From: Duganella sp. Root336D2
GTDB lineage: Bacteria; Pseudomonadota; Gammaproteobacteria; Burkholderiales; Burkholderiaceae_D
Assembly: GCF_001425005.1 (NCBI RefSeq)
Contig: NZ_LMDB01000022.1
Span: forward strand, 63,264 to 127,263
Direction of reading: 5' to 3'
DNA: 64,000 bases
A model generated the notes under the pieces. The model was given only the letters and a program-made list of their open reading frames with translations. It ran no database searches and was not told where the DNA came from. Shown here one piece after another: positions 9,501-16,907 of this stretch. Each line of letters opens with the position of its first letter. Within the stretch, counting starts at the first letter, position 1. A program made the translations under genes and the position numbers.

Positions 9501-9948
9501 CGTCGAACTGCATGGCCGCCATACCGGTGTAGTGCATGGCGCCGATGCCGGCGCCAAGCAGGGTGCCGGCGATCCACAGCCGCGGCGTGTTGGGCGGGCC
9601 TTGGCTGATGACGTGCAAGGCCAGGCCGCTGGCCAACATGCCGGGTACGGTGGACAGGAGTGTCAGTCCGGCGTCATAGCTGTTGGTGCAGGGCAGGGTG
9701 AAGGCCAGCATGCCCACGAAGTGCATGGCCCAGATGCCCAGGCCCAGGCAGCCGCCGCCCGCAGCCAGCCACCCCGCGCGGCGTGCCCGATTCGCTGCGG
9801 AAGGCAGCAGCTGCGCTACCAGCAGCGCAGCGTAGGAAGCGAAGATAGCGACCGCCACTGACAGGGTGACCAGCACGGCGTCGTAGTGGCCAAGGTAGAG
9901 CACACTGCTGTCGGGCGCGCCGAGGACGAGGATCAGGTAGTCGAACAT
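6502..9948 (-). CDS. MHYT-Cache-PAS-GGDEF-EAL cyclic-di-GMP signalling protein
   Basis: A 1148-aa membrane protein for making and/or degrading cyclic di-GMP. The N-terminal 7-helix MHYT domain (about 5-245) has the repeated MHFVGMLAF, MHYTGMAAM and MHYTAMAAA motifs. A Cache-like sensory region (about 290-560) is bounded by membrane helices, followed by a PAS domain (about 590-700). The diguanylate cyclase domain keeps an intact RLGGDEF (about 788-794), and the phosphodiesterase domain has EALLRW (about 924), so both activities may be live. I place the start at the ATG at 9948, preceded by AAGGG at 9954-9958, rather than 16 codons upstream. It may sense oxygen, NO or CO through MHYT-bound copper, as proposed for the family. 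Confidence 0.92.
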   Translation of the reverse strand: MFDYLILVLGAPDSSVLYLGHYDAVLVTLSVAVAIFASYAALLVAQLLPSAANRARRAGWLAAGGGCLGLGIWAMHFVGMLAFTLPCTNSYDAGLTLLSTVPGMLASGLALHVISQGPPNTPRLWIAGTLLGAGIGAMHYTGMAAMQFDGMIQYDLRLFLLSIAVAVAMATLALWLKFRLARLKGRWASPLWSSVVMGLAVACMHYTAMAAAYFVRDGRGSSAAANVAETAHISPSILAASVLVFTSLLIVVTIVATYVGKRRLFTFERSYRLIAMLILGWSVIAWLGASYFQQRMSDEVYQHELKVAQDQADNVASSIEESTARLRGFALMLARDAAIRSIALQGSADQASNERLAQTARALKVDSMFVLDAGGTCIATSNLAETALYVGRNFSSRDYFIQSHASEEGQQYGVGRDGQTGALYYAHAVRDGDKFLGVAVVKLNAGALATMAGPSQAWVADSNGVIIHSADATLRHQALPEARVSRLDPAQRRQRYGRERFASVSLEPWDAAGMPAAARIGGARTPSVLASRSLSDGSLSVTVPRPLPALQHQGTRRFWLFMLIEFTGSMLVAAATATALYLREKQKADADLRVAATAFESLEGMAITDADHMILRVNRAYTDITGFSERDALDRELLVCDDSALQQRIWDGVTAHGAWQGEVWQLRKSGGRFPCWLVVTAVRDAAGEITHHVCALTDITERKASEQEIRNLALFDFLTQLPNRRCLMDRLQHALASSARTGQCGALLFIDLDNFKDLNDTLGHNVGDMLLQQAARRFVGCVRESDTVARLGGDEFVIMLENLSDDTELAAEQARAIGAKLLARQTEPYIMGPHQHSCTSSVGITVFRGEQESLEDLLKQTDLAMYQAKAAGRNTMCFFDPAMQTVVSARAALDADLRQGLSLRQFMLHYQPQVDAEGRITGAEALLRWQHPVRGLVPPMHFIAAAEASSLILPLGAWVLEQACAQLVAWAHEPLTASLELAVNVSPRQFYQADFVEQVMGALVRSGASPHLLKLELTEGLLLDDVEASIGKMALLKAAGIGISLDDFGTGYSSLAYLKRLPLCQLKIDRSFVRDIVHNADDAAITKTILTLADSMGLSAIAEGVESLEQKNYLAHQGCRAFQGYLFGAPLPVAEFEALLLPEQLARA

Positions 9949-10027
9949 TGCAACCCTTATCGGTTTGTATTGCAGTGTGGGCAGCGCTCTCCTCAATCTA
10001 ACAGAAAAAAATCCCCGCAGAAATCAA

Positions 10028-10336
10028 CTACTTAAAGGCAAGGTACTGCGCAGCCAAGGTTCCGACCAGGCGGCGACCTTGGTTGCTGCCTGCAATCCAC
10101 TCTTCGGGGGGGAATAGGTCGAACAGGCCGACCTTGGCGACGGTCGGGATGGCTGCTTCCAGTTGCTGTTCAAGGTCGCCGCGTTCGCCGGCGTTATACA
10201 ACTCGATATTGCGCAGCATGGTGGCGACAGTGCCGGTTTGCACCTTGCTGCCGTCTTTTAGCTGCACCAGCGGCAGCGATTCGCCGTCGGCGAGGATTTT
10301 CTGGTTGATGGCAGCGAGGTCATTAGGGGTATTCAT
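10028..10336 (-). CDS. Small conserved-looking hypothetical protein (102 aa)
   Basis: Function not recognised. The start at 10336 is supported by a strong AAAGGAG at 10341-10347; a longer frame upstream has poor coding character. The protein begins MNTPNDLAAINQKILADGES and has no signal peptide or membrane segment. It ends in a basic/aromatic segment, RRLVGTLAAQYLAFK. A central part, VQTGTVATMLRNIELYN, looks helical. It is transcribed divergently from the GNAT gene at 10467, sharing a 130-bp promoter region. Coding is supported by codon use and the ribosome-binding site only. Confidence 0.65.
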   Translation of the reverse strand: MNTPNDLAAINQKILADGESLPLVQLKDGSKVQTGTVATMLRNIELYNAGERGDLEQQLEAAIPTVAKVGLFDLFPPEEWIAGSNQGRRLVGTLAAQYLAFK

Positions 10337-10466
10337 TATTGCTCCTTTCATATGTGTGAGGCGCATATTCGCACGTCCCGCCGCGTCTTCAAGGCCCCGA
10401 ATCACAGCTTGGCGGTTTCGCGACAACATGTGGCGAAAACCCATCATTCAGTACAATGCAACCACC

Positions 10467-10988
10467 ATGCAAACGAGAGTCCTGACACCCGGCGATGCCG
10501 CCGCCTATCATTCCTTGCGCCTGGAAGGCCTGCGCGAAGCGCCTTCGGCATTCACGGCCAGCGTTGAAGAAGAGTCCACCACGCCACTCAGCGAAATCGC
10601 GAGGCGCCTGTCGCCAGGATCGGGACGCGAATATTTAGGCGTGTTCAATGAGGAGGCCTTGGTTGCGATCGCGCGCGTGGATCGCGACAGCAGCTCAAAG
10701 CAACGCCACCGCGCCCACATTCGCGGCGTGTACGTCTCTACCGCCCATCGAGGGAAAGGCGCTGCGCGCAAGCTGATGGAGCGGGCGCTGGACTGTGCCG
10801 CTTCACTGGAAGGTGTGACCCACGTCAGCCTTGCCGTCACGGCCGGCAACGAAGCTGCGCAAAAACTGTATGAGTCGCTGGGCTTTAAGGCCTGGGGCTA
10901 TGAGCCTGCCGCGCTGGTTGTCGATGGCGTGAGGTACGACGAGATCCCGATGACGAAGGTGCTCGCGCCCGATGCCAGGGACACTTAA
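10467..10988 (+). CDS. GNAT-family N-acetyltransferase
   Basis: A 173-aa GNAT protein transferring an acyl group from CoA to an unknown amine. The fold is seen in order: N-terminal TPGDAAAYHSLRLEGLREAP, a beta-strand core EYLGVFNEEALVAIARV, the CoA pyrophosphate-binding loop RGKGAARKLME (motif A, about 98-108), and SLAVTAGNEAAQKLYESLGF (motif B). The frame is open upstream, but the ATG at 10467 matches the family N-terminus. Its end overlaps the convergent transporter gene by 4 bp. Substrate cannot be told from sequence. Confidence 0.85.
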   Translation: MQTRVLTPGDAAAYHSLRLEGLREAPSAFTASVEEESTTPLSEIARRLSPGSGREYLGVFNEEALVAIARVDRDSSSKQRHRAHIRGVYVSTAHRGKGAARKLMERALDCAASLEGVTHVSLAVTAGNEAAQKLYESLGFKAWGYEPAALVVDGVRYDEIPMTKVLAPDARDT

Positions 10989-11908
10989 AGCAGTTTGATG
11001 ACCGCCACGCCGGCCAGCAGCAGCACGACGCCAGTCAGCCGCAGCGCCGAAACGTCGCGTTGCGGCAGACGGAACCAGCCATGCCGGTCGACGAAGACAG
11101 ACGCCACTTGCTGCCCGGCGACCGTCAACCCGACTGCAGCCGAGGCACCGATGACCGGAATCGCGGTAAAGACGGTCGTGACATAGATCGCGCCGGCGAA
11201 GCCGCCGAGCCATCCCCACCAGGGCATGGAAGGCAGGCCTTGCAACGTAGGCGCCGGTGCGCGCAGTACCGTGGTCGAAAACAGCAGCGCCACAGCCATC
11301 GCCAAGGTGGCGACCAGGAAGCTTACGGCACCAACCACCAACGGCGCACCGAGATCATGTCGCAGCAAGCCGTTCACCACGCCCTGAACCGGCAGCACTG
11401 CACCGGCAAGCAAGGCGAGCATGATCCAGCCGGCCTTGCCCGCTACCGGGTGTGATTGCCGGCCAGACTGCCCCTTCACGATGATCGCGGCCCCCGCCAG
11501 GAGTGCCAGCATGCCGACGGCAAGCGGGGCATCGACTGTACGCGGTGCGCCGCCGGCCAGTCCGGTGACATCAAGGACAAATGACGCCAGCATCTGGCCC
11601 GCAATGAAGAGTCCTACTGAAACAATTGCGCCGAGGCGCGGAAACAGCAGGATGGTGGAAACGACATAGATGGCGCTCGCTACCCCGCCGACTGCATGCC
11701 ACCAAGGTACGTGGGGCAGGGCGGCGGCGGCGGTCAGCGTCCCCGTAAGCAGGGCAAGCACCAGCAGCGCAAGCGTGCCGACCGACAGTTGCAGCGTGGT
11801 CGCCGCAAAGGGACTGCCGGTTGCTTTGGACAGTTGCGCATTCGCGCCCGCTTGCACAGCGAGCAGTCCGCCGGCAAACAGCGATGCCGGGATCAGAAGG
11901 GTTTCCAT
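10985..11908 (-). CDS. DMT-superfamily transporter, YdcZ (DUF606) tandem repeat type
   Basis: A 307-aa integral membrane protein made of two similar halves of about 150 aa. Each begins with a helix of the pattern AGxLxxVQxGxN (AGGLLAVQAGANAQL in the first, AGAVLPVQGVVNGLL in the second) and has alternating hydrophobic helices, about ten in total. Single-copy YdcZ proteins are around 150 aa, so this is the fused form. Such proteins are putative exporters or uptake carriers of small metabolites; the substrate is unknown. The C-terminus converges on and overlaps the GNAT gene by 4 bp. Confidence 0.85.
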   Translation of the reverse strand: METLLIPASLFAGGLLAVQAGANAQLSKATGSPFAATTLQLSVGTLALLVLALLTGTLTAAAALPHVPWWHAVGGVASAIYVVSTILLFPRLGAIVSVGLFIAGQMLASFVLDVTGLAGGAPRTVDAPLAVGMLALLAGAAIIVKGQSGRQSHPVAGKAGWIMLALLAGAVLPVQGVVNGLLRHDLGAPLVVGAVSFLVATLAMAVALLFSTTVLRAPAPTLQGLPSMPWWGWLGGFAGAIYVTTVFTAIPVIGASAAVGLTVAGQQVASVFVDRHGWFRLPQRDVSALRLTGVVLLLAGVAVIKLL

Positions 11909-12022
11909 GTTTAGCCTCCGAAGAAAATGTGAGTGACGGTCGCGCCCACTGTAGGCTATGCTTCATTGCATGGATATTCCCAATAATCGCGTTTGAGCTA
12001 TGCAAAAACGCAGAATGAGACT

Positions 12023-13195
12023 ATGAATCAATACGCTACCTACGCCGCTTTGAAAAGCGAAATGGTTGCGTCGGTGGGCTATGCCGGGAGGCTGGAAGTT
12101 CCAACCGCGCTGGTGCGAAAAATCGCAGAGTTCCTCGATGCATATCCGGACGACTCGATGACGACTTACTACGCCAATTCATTGCTTGACCAGTTCTATC
12201 GAAAAAGAACGAAAGAACGTTCGATCAGGCTATTTGAATTATTGAGCTCATTCCTGAAGAACAAGAGTCCGCTCATCGACTTGTTCTTGCATCGGGTAGC
12301 CTGGCGACAGGACCGCTTCCGCGCTGAACAATGCTTTGACGCCGCAACAATCTGGTCAGCGATACGCGATCTTGACGATGGCTACGACAAGGCAAACTGC
12401 ATTGGCCAATATGCTTACCTGCTTACCGACGAAGTCGCCAGCCAGGCGTACCACACCATCCTCGAACTCCACGAACCGTACAAAACAAGGGCTCTTGCCG
12501 GCATCTACCCCAGGATGGATACGCTTCGCAAAACGGAGATCCTGAGCTACTTGCTGCAACAATTTGCCTCCGGATCTTCTGCGGCCGCGTATCGTCTTAA
12601 GTTCATGTTCCCGTACATGGATAGTGCCTCCCGAGCCAAAGTGGTAGCCGCCCACCTTGGCCTGCCGGACGTACCGGAGGGGCTCATTGCCTATCTTGTT
12701 GTCCGCAACGCAGCCTATTTCGAGTACGACGATGCAGTCAGGCTGGCGGCCAGGGCCAGACTTTTCGAGTCGGACTATTACAGGAACCGCTGCCTGCTTA
12801 AACTAGCCGCCTTTCTGCACGACGGGGAAGTCGAAAAACTGTATGAGCAGTTTATGTTGGACTTCAACACGCAGCCGGCTACCTCAGCGAGGATACATAA
12901 CCTGTACCATTTTGGATCGGTGCTGAAAACGCTGGACCCGACTCGCGTCATCAGCCTGGCACTGGAAAAAATTGAGTGCCTTGACGATTCCGCAAGCGAC
13001 TATTACGAGCAAGCCAAGTATGGCGAAATGATGTTTGTCATGCCGCTGCTGACCGAAGCTCACAGGGAGCGGGCATTCGGCATCGCAGGGACGATCAGGG
13101 GGCGCTACGGGAAAGCTGTCGTGTCGAAGCTGAACGCCCATTTCACAAACAGCAAAGACTTTTGTGACTTCAGGGGGGCTCCGATATTCTATTGA
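12023..13195 (+). CDS. Orphan 390-aa hypothetical protein of atypical composition
   Basis: Function not recognised. The protein is soluble, with no signal peptide, and appears all-helical. It shows repeated helix-pair-like segments rich in Leu, Ala, Tyr and Arg (for example RLKFMFPYMDSASRAKVVAA and YYRNRCLLKLAAFLHDGE), suggestive of a helical-repeat scaffold. Base composition is visibly lower in GC than neighbours and codon use is more mixed, a sign of horizontal transfer. The start is uncertain: the ATG at 12023 is preferred over an in-frame TTG at 11993, since neither has a strong ribosome-binding site. It stands alone between a transporter and uvrD. Promoter-like signals upstream are not clear. 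Confidence 0.7.
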   Translation: MNQYATYAALKSEMVASVGYAGRLEVPTALVRKIAEFLDAYPDDSMTTYYANSLLDQFYRKRTKERSIRLFELLSSFLKNKSPLIDLFLHRVAWRQDRFRAEQCFDAATIWSAIRDLDDGYDKANCIGQYAYLLTDEVASQAYHTILELHEPYKTRALAGIYPRMDTLRKTEILSYLLQQFASGSSAAAYRLKFMFPYMDSASRAKVVAAHLGLPDVPEGLIAYLVVRNAAYFEYDDAVRLAARARLFESDYYRNRCLLKLAAFLHDGEVEKLYEQFMLDFNTQPATSARIHNLYHFGSVLKTLDPTRVISLALEKIECLDDSASDYYEQAKYGEMMFVMPLLTEAHRERAFGIAGTIRGRYGKAVVSKLNAHFTNSKDFCDFRGAPIFY

Positions 13196-13336
13196 ATGGA
13201 AATTGCAGGTCCAACGGAAATCCAGGTCTTCGCTGCACCGCCAGGTATGTACGGGATCCCTATCACGTTGAAGTAAGCATGCTTTGAGCGAAACGCATTA
13301 TGTTTCTTATGCCAGGGCATAGCATGATTCAAATAC

Positions 13337-13363
13337 GGGGCGGGAATGGGACATCCCCGCCCC
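13337..13363 (-). terminator. Strong hairpin after uvrD
   Basis: Read on the minus strand, GGGGCGGGGATG pairs with CATTCCCGCCCC (11 Watson-Crick pairs plus one G-T) around a 3-base loop, ten bases after the uvrD stop codon. There is no long U-run after it, so it may be a terminator that is imperfect or an mRNA-stabilising hairpin. It could also serve the convergent gene ending at 13195. Confidence 0.6.
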
Positions 13364-13373
13364 GGGGATGGAG

Positions 13374-15680
13374 TTAGATCCGTTCCAACTTCGCGACCGA
13401 GAGGTCGAGCACCTTCATGCCGAAGGAGCCGAAGTTGATTTGCGCGCGGCAGTTGGCGCCACTGCCTTCGAGATTGACGATCACGCCTTCGCCGAACTTG
13501 GCGTGGGCGACCGATTCGCCGATGCGCCAGCCACCGGAGGCACCGGAGCGTTCGTTCATGCGCGCCGCCAGGCGATTGTCGGCGCTTGGCACGGACGGCA
13601 TTTCATCCCATGCCGACTTGCGTGAACCGGTAGAGAACCAGTTGTTCTGCACGCGTGCCGTCAGCCACTTCAGCGATTCCTCCGGCAGTTCGTCGAAGAA
13701 GCGCGACTTCATGTTGTAGCGCGTCTGGCCGTGCAGCATGCGGGTCTGGCAGAACGACATGTACAAGCGCTTGCGCGCACGTGTGATCGCAACATACATC
13801 AGGCGACGCTCTTCCTCCACGCCGCCTTCTTCTTTCGAGCTGCTCTCGTGCGGGAACAGGCCTTCTTCCAGGCCGGTGATGAAGACATTGTCGAACTCCA
13901 GGCCCTTGGCCGAGTGCACCGTCATCAGCTGCAGCGCATCCTGGCCTTCCTGGGCCTGGTTGTCGCCGGCTTCCAGCGAAGCGTGGGACAGGAATGCGGA
14001 CAGAGGCGACATCACGGTCGCCAGCGGAGCATCGGCGTCGATGATCTCCACGCCGTCTGCTACCACCACTTGCGCGCCGGCGGAGGCCGAAGCCTGCGGA
14101 CCGAGGTGCGCAGGCGCCCCCTGTCCGAAGCCTTCTTCGGACACGAACTGCGTAGCAGCGCTGACCATCTGCTCCAAGTTCTCGACGCGGTCGGCGCCTT
14201 CCTTCTCATTCTGGTAATGCAGCAGCAGGCCGGAGGAATCCAGCGTGATCTTCACCAGTTCCGGCAGTGCCAGTTGCTGGGTCTCGAAGCGCACCCCCTC
14301 AATCAGCTTGGTAAAGGCGGCCAGCGAGGTGCCGGCCTTGCCGACCATGTACGGCACTGCGGCGTACAGCGAGCAGTTGTAGGTGGCTGCTGCGTTCTGC
14401 AGTTGCTCAATCGAGCGCGCACCGATGCCGCGCGCCGGGAAATTCACCACGCGCAGGAAGGCCGAATCGTTATGCGGGTTGTCCATCAACTGCAGGTAAG
14501 CGATGGCATGCTTGACCTCAGCGCGCTGGAAGTAGCGCAGGCCGCCGTACACGTGGTAAGGCATGCCGGCCGAGAACAGGGCATGTTCGATCACGCGCGA
14601 CTGCGCATTCGAGCGGTACAGGATCGCGACTTCGCGGCGCAGGGCTCCCTCGGCGATCAGCGACTTGGCTTCTTCAATGATCCACTGCGCTTCCTGCAGG
14701 TCCGAGCTGGCTTCGTACACGCGTACCTGCTCGCCATGGCCGGCGTCGGTGCGCAGGTTCTTGCCCAGGCGGCGGCTGTTGTTGGCGATCAGCAGGTTGG
14801 CCGAATCCAGGATGTGGCCGTGCGAGCGGTAGTTCTGTTCCAGCTTGATCAGGTTCTTGACCTGGAACTCGCTTTCGAAGGCCTGCATATTGCCTACGTT
14901 GGCGCCGCGGAAAGCGTAGATGCTCTGGTCATCGTCGCCCACGGCGAACAGCGCGCCGCCGAATGGCGAGGCATGGCCAGCCATCAGTTTCAGCCAGGCG
15001 TACTGCAGGTTGTTCGTATCCTGGAACTCGTCGACCAGGATGTGGCGGAAGCGTTGCTGGTAGTGCTGGCGCAGCGGTTCGTTGCGCGACAACAGTTCGT
15101 AGGTGCGCAGCAGCAGTTCGGCGAAATCCACCACGCCTTCGCGCTGGCACTGGTCGTCATAGAGCTGGTACAACTCGACCAGTTTGCGCTCCAGCGCGTC
15201 GTAGGCCTCCACCTGCGAGGCGCGCAAGCCCTGGTCTTTGTTGTTATTGATGAAGTACACCACCTGCTTCGGCGGGAACTTTTCATCGTCGATATTGTTC
15301 GCCTTCAGCAGGCGCTTGATCATCGATAGCTGGTCTTGCGAATCGAGGATCTGGAAAGTCTGCGGCAGGGCCGCATCCTTGTAGTGGGTGCGCAGCAAGC
15401 GGTTGCACAGGCCGTGGAAGGTGCCGATCCACATGCCGCGTGTATTGATCGGCAACATGGCGCTCAGACGGGTGAGCATTTCCTTTGCCGCTTTGTTGGT
15501 AAAGGTCACCGCCAGCACGCCGGACGGGGATACCTGGCCAGTCTGGATCAGCCACGCGATACGGGTGGTCAGCACGCGCGTCTTGCCCGATCCGGCACCG
15601 GCCAGAATCAGGGCATTTTGCGGTGGCAGGGTGACTGCTGCGAGTTGTTCGGGATTGAGGTTGTGGAGGAGATTTTGCAT
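13374..15680 (-). CDS. uvrD: UvrD/Rep-family ATP-dependent 3'-5' DNA helicase
   Basis: A superfamily 1 helicase for nucleotide excision and mismatch repair. Helicase motifs are in order: Walker A AGAGSGKT (27-34), TFTNKAA (motif Ia), LVDEFQDTN (Walker B), GDDDQSIYAFRGA (motif III), the motif V region MTVHSAKGLEFDNVF and motif VI YVAITRARKRLY. The C-terminal Tudor-like end HAKFGEGVIV...INFGSFGMKVLDL is typical of UvrD, and the length of 768 aa is slightly above usual. The start codon lies about 145 bp from the first integron-like core site and the gene reads away from it, the position where an integrase gene would be expected in a complete integron. Confidence 0.95.
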   Translation of the reverse strand: MQNLLHNLNPEQLAAVTLPPQNALILAGAGSGKTRVLTTRIAWLIQTGQVSPSGVLAVTFTNKAAKEMLTRLSAMLPINTRGMWIGTFHGLCNRLLRTHYKDAALPQTFQILDSQDQLSMIKRLLKANNIDDEKFPPKQVVYFINNNKDQGLRASQVEAYDALERKLVELYQLYDDQCQREGVVDFAELLLRTYELLSRNEPLRQHYQQRFRHILVDEFQDTNNLQYAWLKLMAGHASPFGGALFAVGDDDQSIYAFRGANVGNMQAFESEFQVKNLIKLEQNYRSHGHILDSANLLIANNSRRLGKNLRTDAGHGEQVRVYEASSDLQEAQWIIEEAKSLIAEGALRREVAILYRSNAQSRVIEHALFSAGMPYHVYGGLRYFQRAEVKHAIAYLQLMDNPHNDSAFLRVVNFPARGIGARSIEQLQNAAATYNCSLYAAVPYMVGKAGTSLAAFTKLIEGVRFETQQLALPELVKITLDSSGLLLHYQNEKEGADRVENLEQMVSAATQFVSEEGFGQGAPAHLGPQASASAGAQVVVADGVEIIDADAPLATVMSPLSAFLSHASLEAGDNQAQEGQDALQLMTVHSAKGLEFDNVFITGLEEGLFPHESSSKEEGGVEEERRLMYVAITRARKRLYMSFCQTRMLHGQTRYNMKSRFFDELPEESLKWLTARVQNNWFSTGSRKSAWDEMPSVPSADNRLAARMNERSGASGGWRIGESVAHAKFGEGVIVNLEGSGANCRAQINFGSFGMKVLDLSVAKLERI

Positions 15681-15835
15681 CCCTCCATTATACCGGCGCA
15701 GCGCTTGGGAGGCCGGGAGACGGGGCGTGGCGGCTGGCTGGTCTCGTCATTGGTGATTGATAGGCCCGGAGTTTGGCGTCATAATTAGGTTTGTTAAAAC
15801 GTTAATATGATGCCGAATTTACGTTGGGCCCGGAT
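15681..15835. other. Spacer between uvrD and first cassette, with attI-like or left core site
   Basis: The 155-bp spacer contains no gene. At 15823-15829 it has GTTGGGC, matching the recombination core GTTRRRY of integron sites, seven bases before the first cassette ORF. Upstream, TTGTTAAAACGTTAATATG (15791-15809) contains a second GTTAATA core-like sequence. This is the expected place of attI, the primary insertion site, or of the end of an older attC. No integrase gene is present on either side. Confidence 0.5.
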
Positions 15836-16093
15836 ATGACAATGGACACATCAGATCAAACCAAGCTTCTTGCGAAGGCGCTCTACGAAATTCGGCTGCT
15901 TCTTTCTGGCTATCTTGGCAGTTCCGTGGACGCAGACATGTCGGTGCGCATCGCGGCGCACATCGCGTATGCTCTCCATAATGAGGCTTTAGCAGTTTGT
16001 GACGGAGACACCTTTGACTTGGCTGGCGCTACCAAAAAAATCGAGGCAATTGATCGCTTGCTCGATCAACGAGTGAGCGAACGCTTGTTATGA
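15836..16093 (+). CDS. Cassette gene 1: 85-aa hypothetical protein
   Basis: Function not recognised. The ORF fills a candidate integron cassette running from the core site at 15823 to the core site at 16169. The start is 7 bases after the left core site, the usual layout of cassette genes. The product is a soluble, mostly helical protein (ALYEIRLLLSGYLG, HIAYALHNEALAVCDG, AIDRLLDQRVSERLL) with no signal or membrane segment. ATG at 15836 or 15842 are both possible. The lower GC and mixed codon use fit acquired DNA. Expression would depend on an upstream promoter, none of which is obvious. Confidence 0.6.
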   Translation: MTMDTSDQTKLLAKALYEIRLLLSGYLGSSVDADMSVRIAAHIAYALHNEALAVCDGDTFDLAGATKKIEAIDRLLDQRVSERLL

Positions 16094-16103
16094 AAGCGCT
16101 TTT

Positions 16104-16175
16104 GCCCAACCATTCCGTCAACCGGGCCTCCGCAACGCTGCTCGTTGCTATGGCCGCTTACGTTCAACGTTGGGT
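16104..16175 (+). repeat. attC-like recombination site 1 (72 bp)
   Basis: Left core R'' GCCCAAC (16104-16110) and right core R' GTTGGGT (16169-16175) are inverted complements apart from the last base. Inside, GGCC, then GCAACG (16132-16137), pair with CGTTGC (16143-16148) and GGCC around a 5-base loop, and the L-box region GCTTACGTTCAAC sits just before R'. Length and structure fit integron attC sites, which recombine as folded single strands. Confidence 0.8.
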
Positions 16176-16180
16176 CTCAC

Positions 16181-16642
16181 ATGGTTAAGGTCAGGCTTGC
16201 TAAGAATGCTGACGTACCTCAAGTTGGCGCGCTTTACGTCGAGGCTGGATACGGTGGTGGGATCGATGAAAACGACACAGTAATTGTTGCCACCGCGAGC
16301 GAGAAAATTGTTGGTGCGGTACGCTTATGTTCTGAAGATGGCGTCACAGTGCTTCGAGGCATGCAGGTCAGCGAAACGTTCCAAAGGCAAGGAATCGGTT
16401 CGCAGTTGCTGAAGGCTTGTGCCGGGCATATGGACATTGGCCAAGCGTTTTGCCTGCCATATTCACACCTCGCGGAGTTCTACGGTGCCGCGTCGTTTGA
16501 AGCCGTCAGTGCCGAAGAGCTGCCGGACTTTTTGGCCAAGCGGCTATACTCATATTTGGCTCGGGGCCAAGACGTTATTGCTATGCGGCGTAATGGGCTC
16601 GACCAAGCATTCCAGCCGACGCCTTCGGCGCGGCTGAATTAG
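16181..16642 (+). CDS. Cassette gene 2: GNAT-family acetyltransferase
   Basis: A 153-aa GNAT protein. The fold is seen as VRLAKNADVPQVGALYVEAG, a beta core DTVIVATASEKIVGAVRL, then the CoA-binding region TVLRGMQVSETFQRQGIGSQ (the QRQGIGSQLL loop) and a C-terminal SHLAEFYGAASFEAV. The start ATG at 16181 lies 5 bases after core site R' of attC 1; an upstream in-frame start falls inside the attC and is not used. The 3' end runs into attC 2, so the last 15 or so codons and the stop are provided by the recombination site. GNAT enzymes are frequent integron cargo, but the substrate is unknown. Confidence 0.78.
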   Translation: MVKVRLAKNADVPQVGALYVEAGYGGGIDENDTVIVATASEKIVGAVRLCSEDGVTVLRGMQVSETFQRQGIGSQLLKACAGHMDIGQAFCLPYSHLAEFYGAASFEAVSAEELPDFLAKRLYSYLARGQDVIAMRRNGLDQAFQPTPSARLN

Positions 16643-16652
16643 CACGTTGGAC
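16597..16652 (+). repeat. attC-like recombination site 2 (56 bp)
   Basis: R' is GTTGGAC (16646-16652), a perfect core match. The opposing R'' is GCTCGAC (16597-16603), one base off the RYYYAAC consensus. Between them, CAGCCGACGCC and GGCGCGGCTG form the central stem around a TTC turn, followed by AATTAGCAC before the core. The arrangement closely resembles the aadA-type attC sites of mobile integrons. The stop codon of cassette gene 2 lies within it. Confidence 0.8.
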
Positions 16653-16840
16653 TATCGATCAATGACGTACGATCCTATTACCGAAGTAGAAGATACGACG
16701 TTGTGCTTTGGATGGAGGAGGCCGTTGCGCTTCGTGGTTTCAAACCACCTAAGATCGCAGTTCATTCCGCCAACTCTTCGGCAAGGGATAAGATGATCGC
16801 AGGTATCCTATCTCTCGAACGTCTGGTAGCCAGAACATGA
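16646..16840 (+). pseudogene. Cassette 3: remnant of a cyclic-phosphate-processing receiver (cREC_REC) protein
   Basis: Between attC 2 and attC 3 one frame is open from the core site to the stop at 16838-16840 but lacks a start codon near the core. Its translation contains YDVVLWMEEAVALRGF followed by PPKIAVHSANSSARDKM and LSLERLV. This is the C-terminal half of a small receiver-like protein family (cREC_REC) in which GYDVLLWIEEAV and VHSAN are typical. The first half, with the LDD and LDHDLG motifs, is missing. An internal ATG at 16712 would give only 42 aa. I read this as a 5'-truncated, probably dead cassette gene. Confidence 0.6.
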
Positions 16841-16848
16841 GCCCCATC

Positions 16849-16904
16849 GCTAATCATAGGTTCCGTTGGACGCCTAAGGGCGCCGCTGAGCAAGCACGTT
16901 GTCC
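16849..16904 (+). repeat. attC-like recombination site 3, degenerate (56 bp)
   Basis: The central stem GGACGCC (16868-16874)/GGGCGCC and the L-box part GCCGCTGAGCAAGCAC are in the right place. The right core is GTTGTCC (16898-16904), one base off GTTRRRY, and the left core GCTAATC is poorly conserved. The site resembles a decayed attC and may no longer recombine well. Confidence 0.6.
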
Positions 16905-16907
16905 CAT

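Noticed and set aside
13731..15329. A 532-codon open frame antisense to uvrD
   Set aside because: Helicase motifs are all on the minus strand; the plus frame has no ribosome-binding site or domain.
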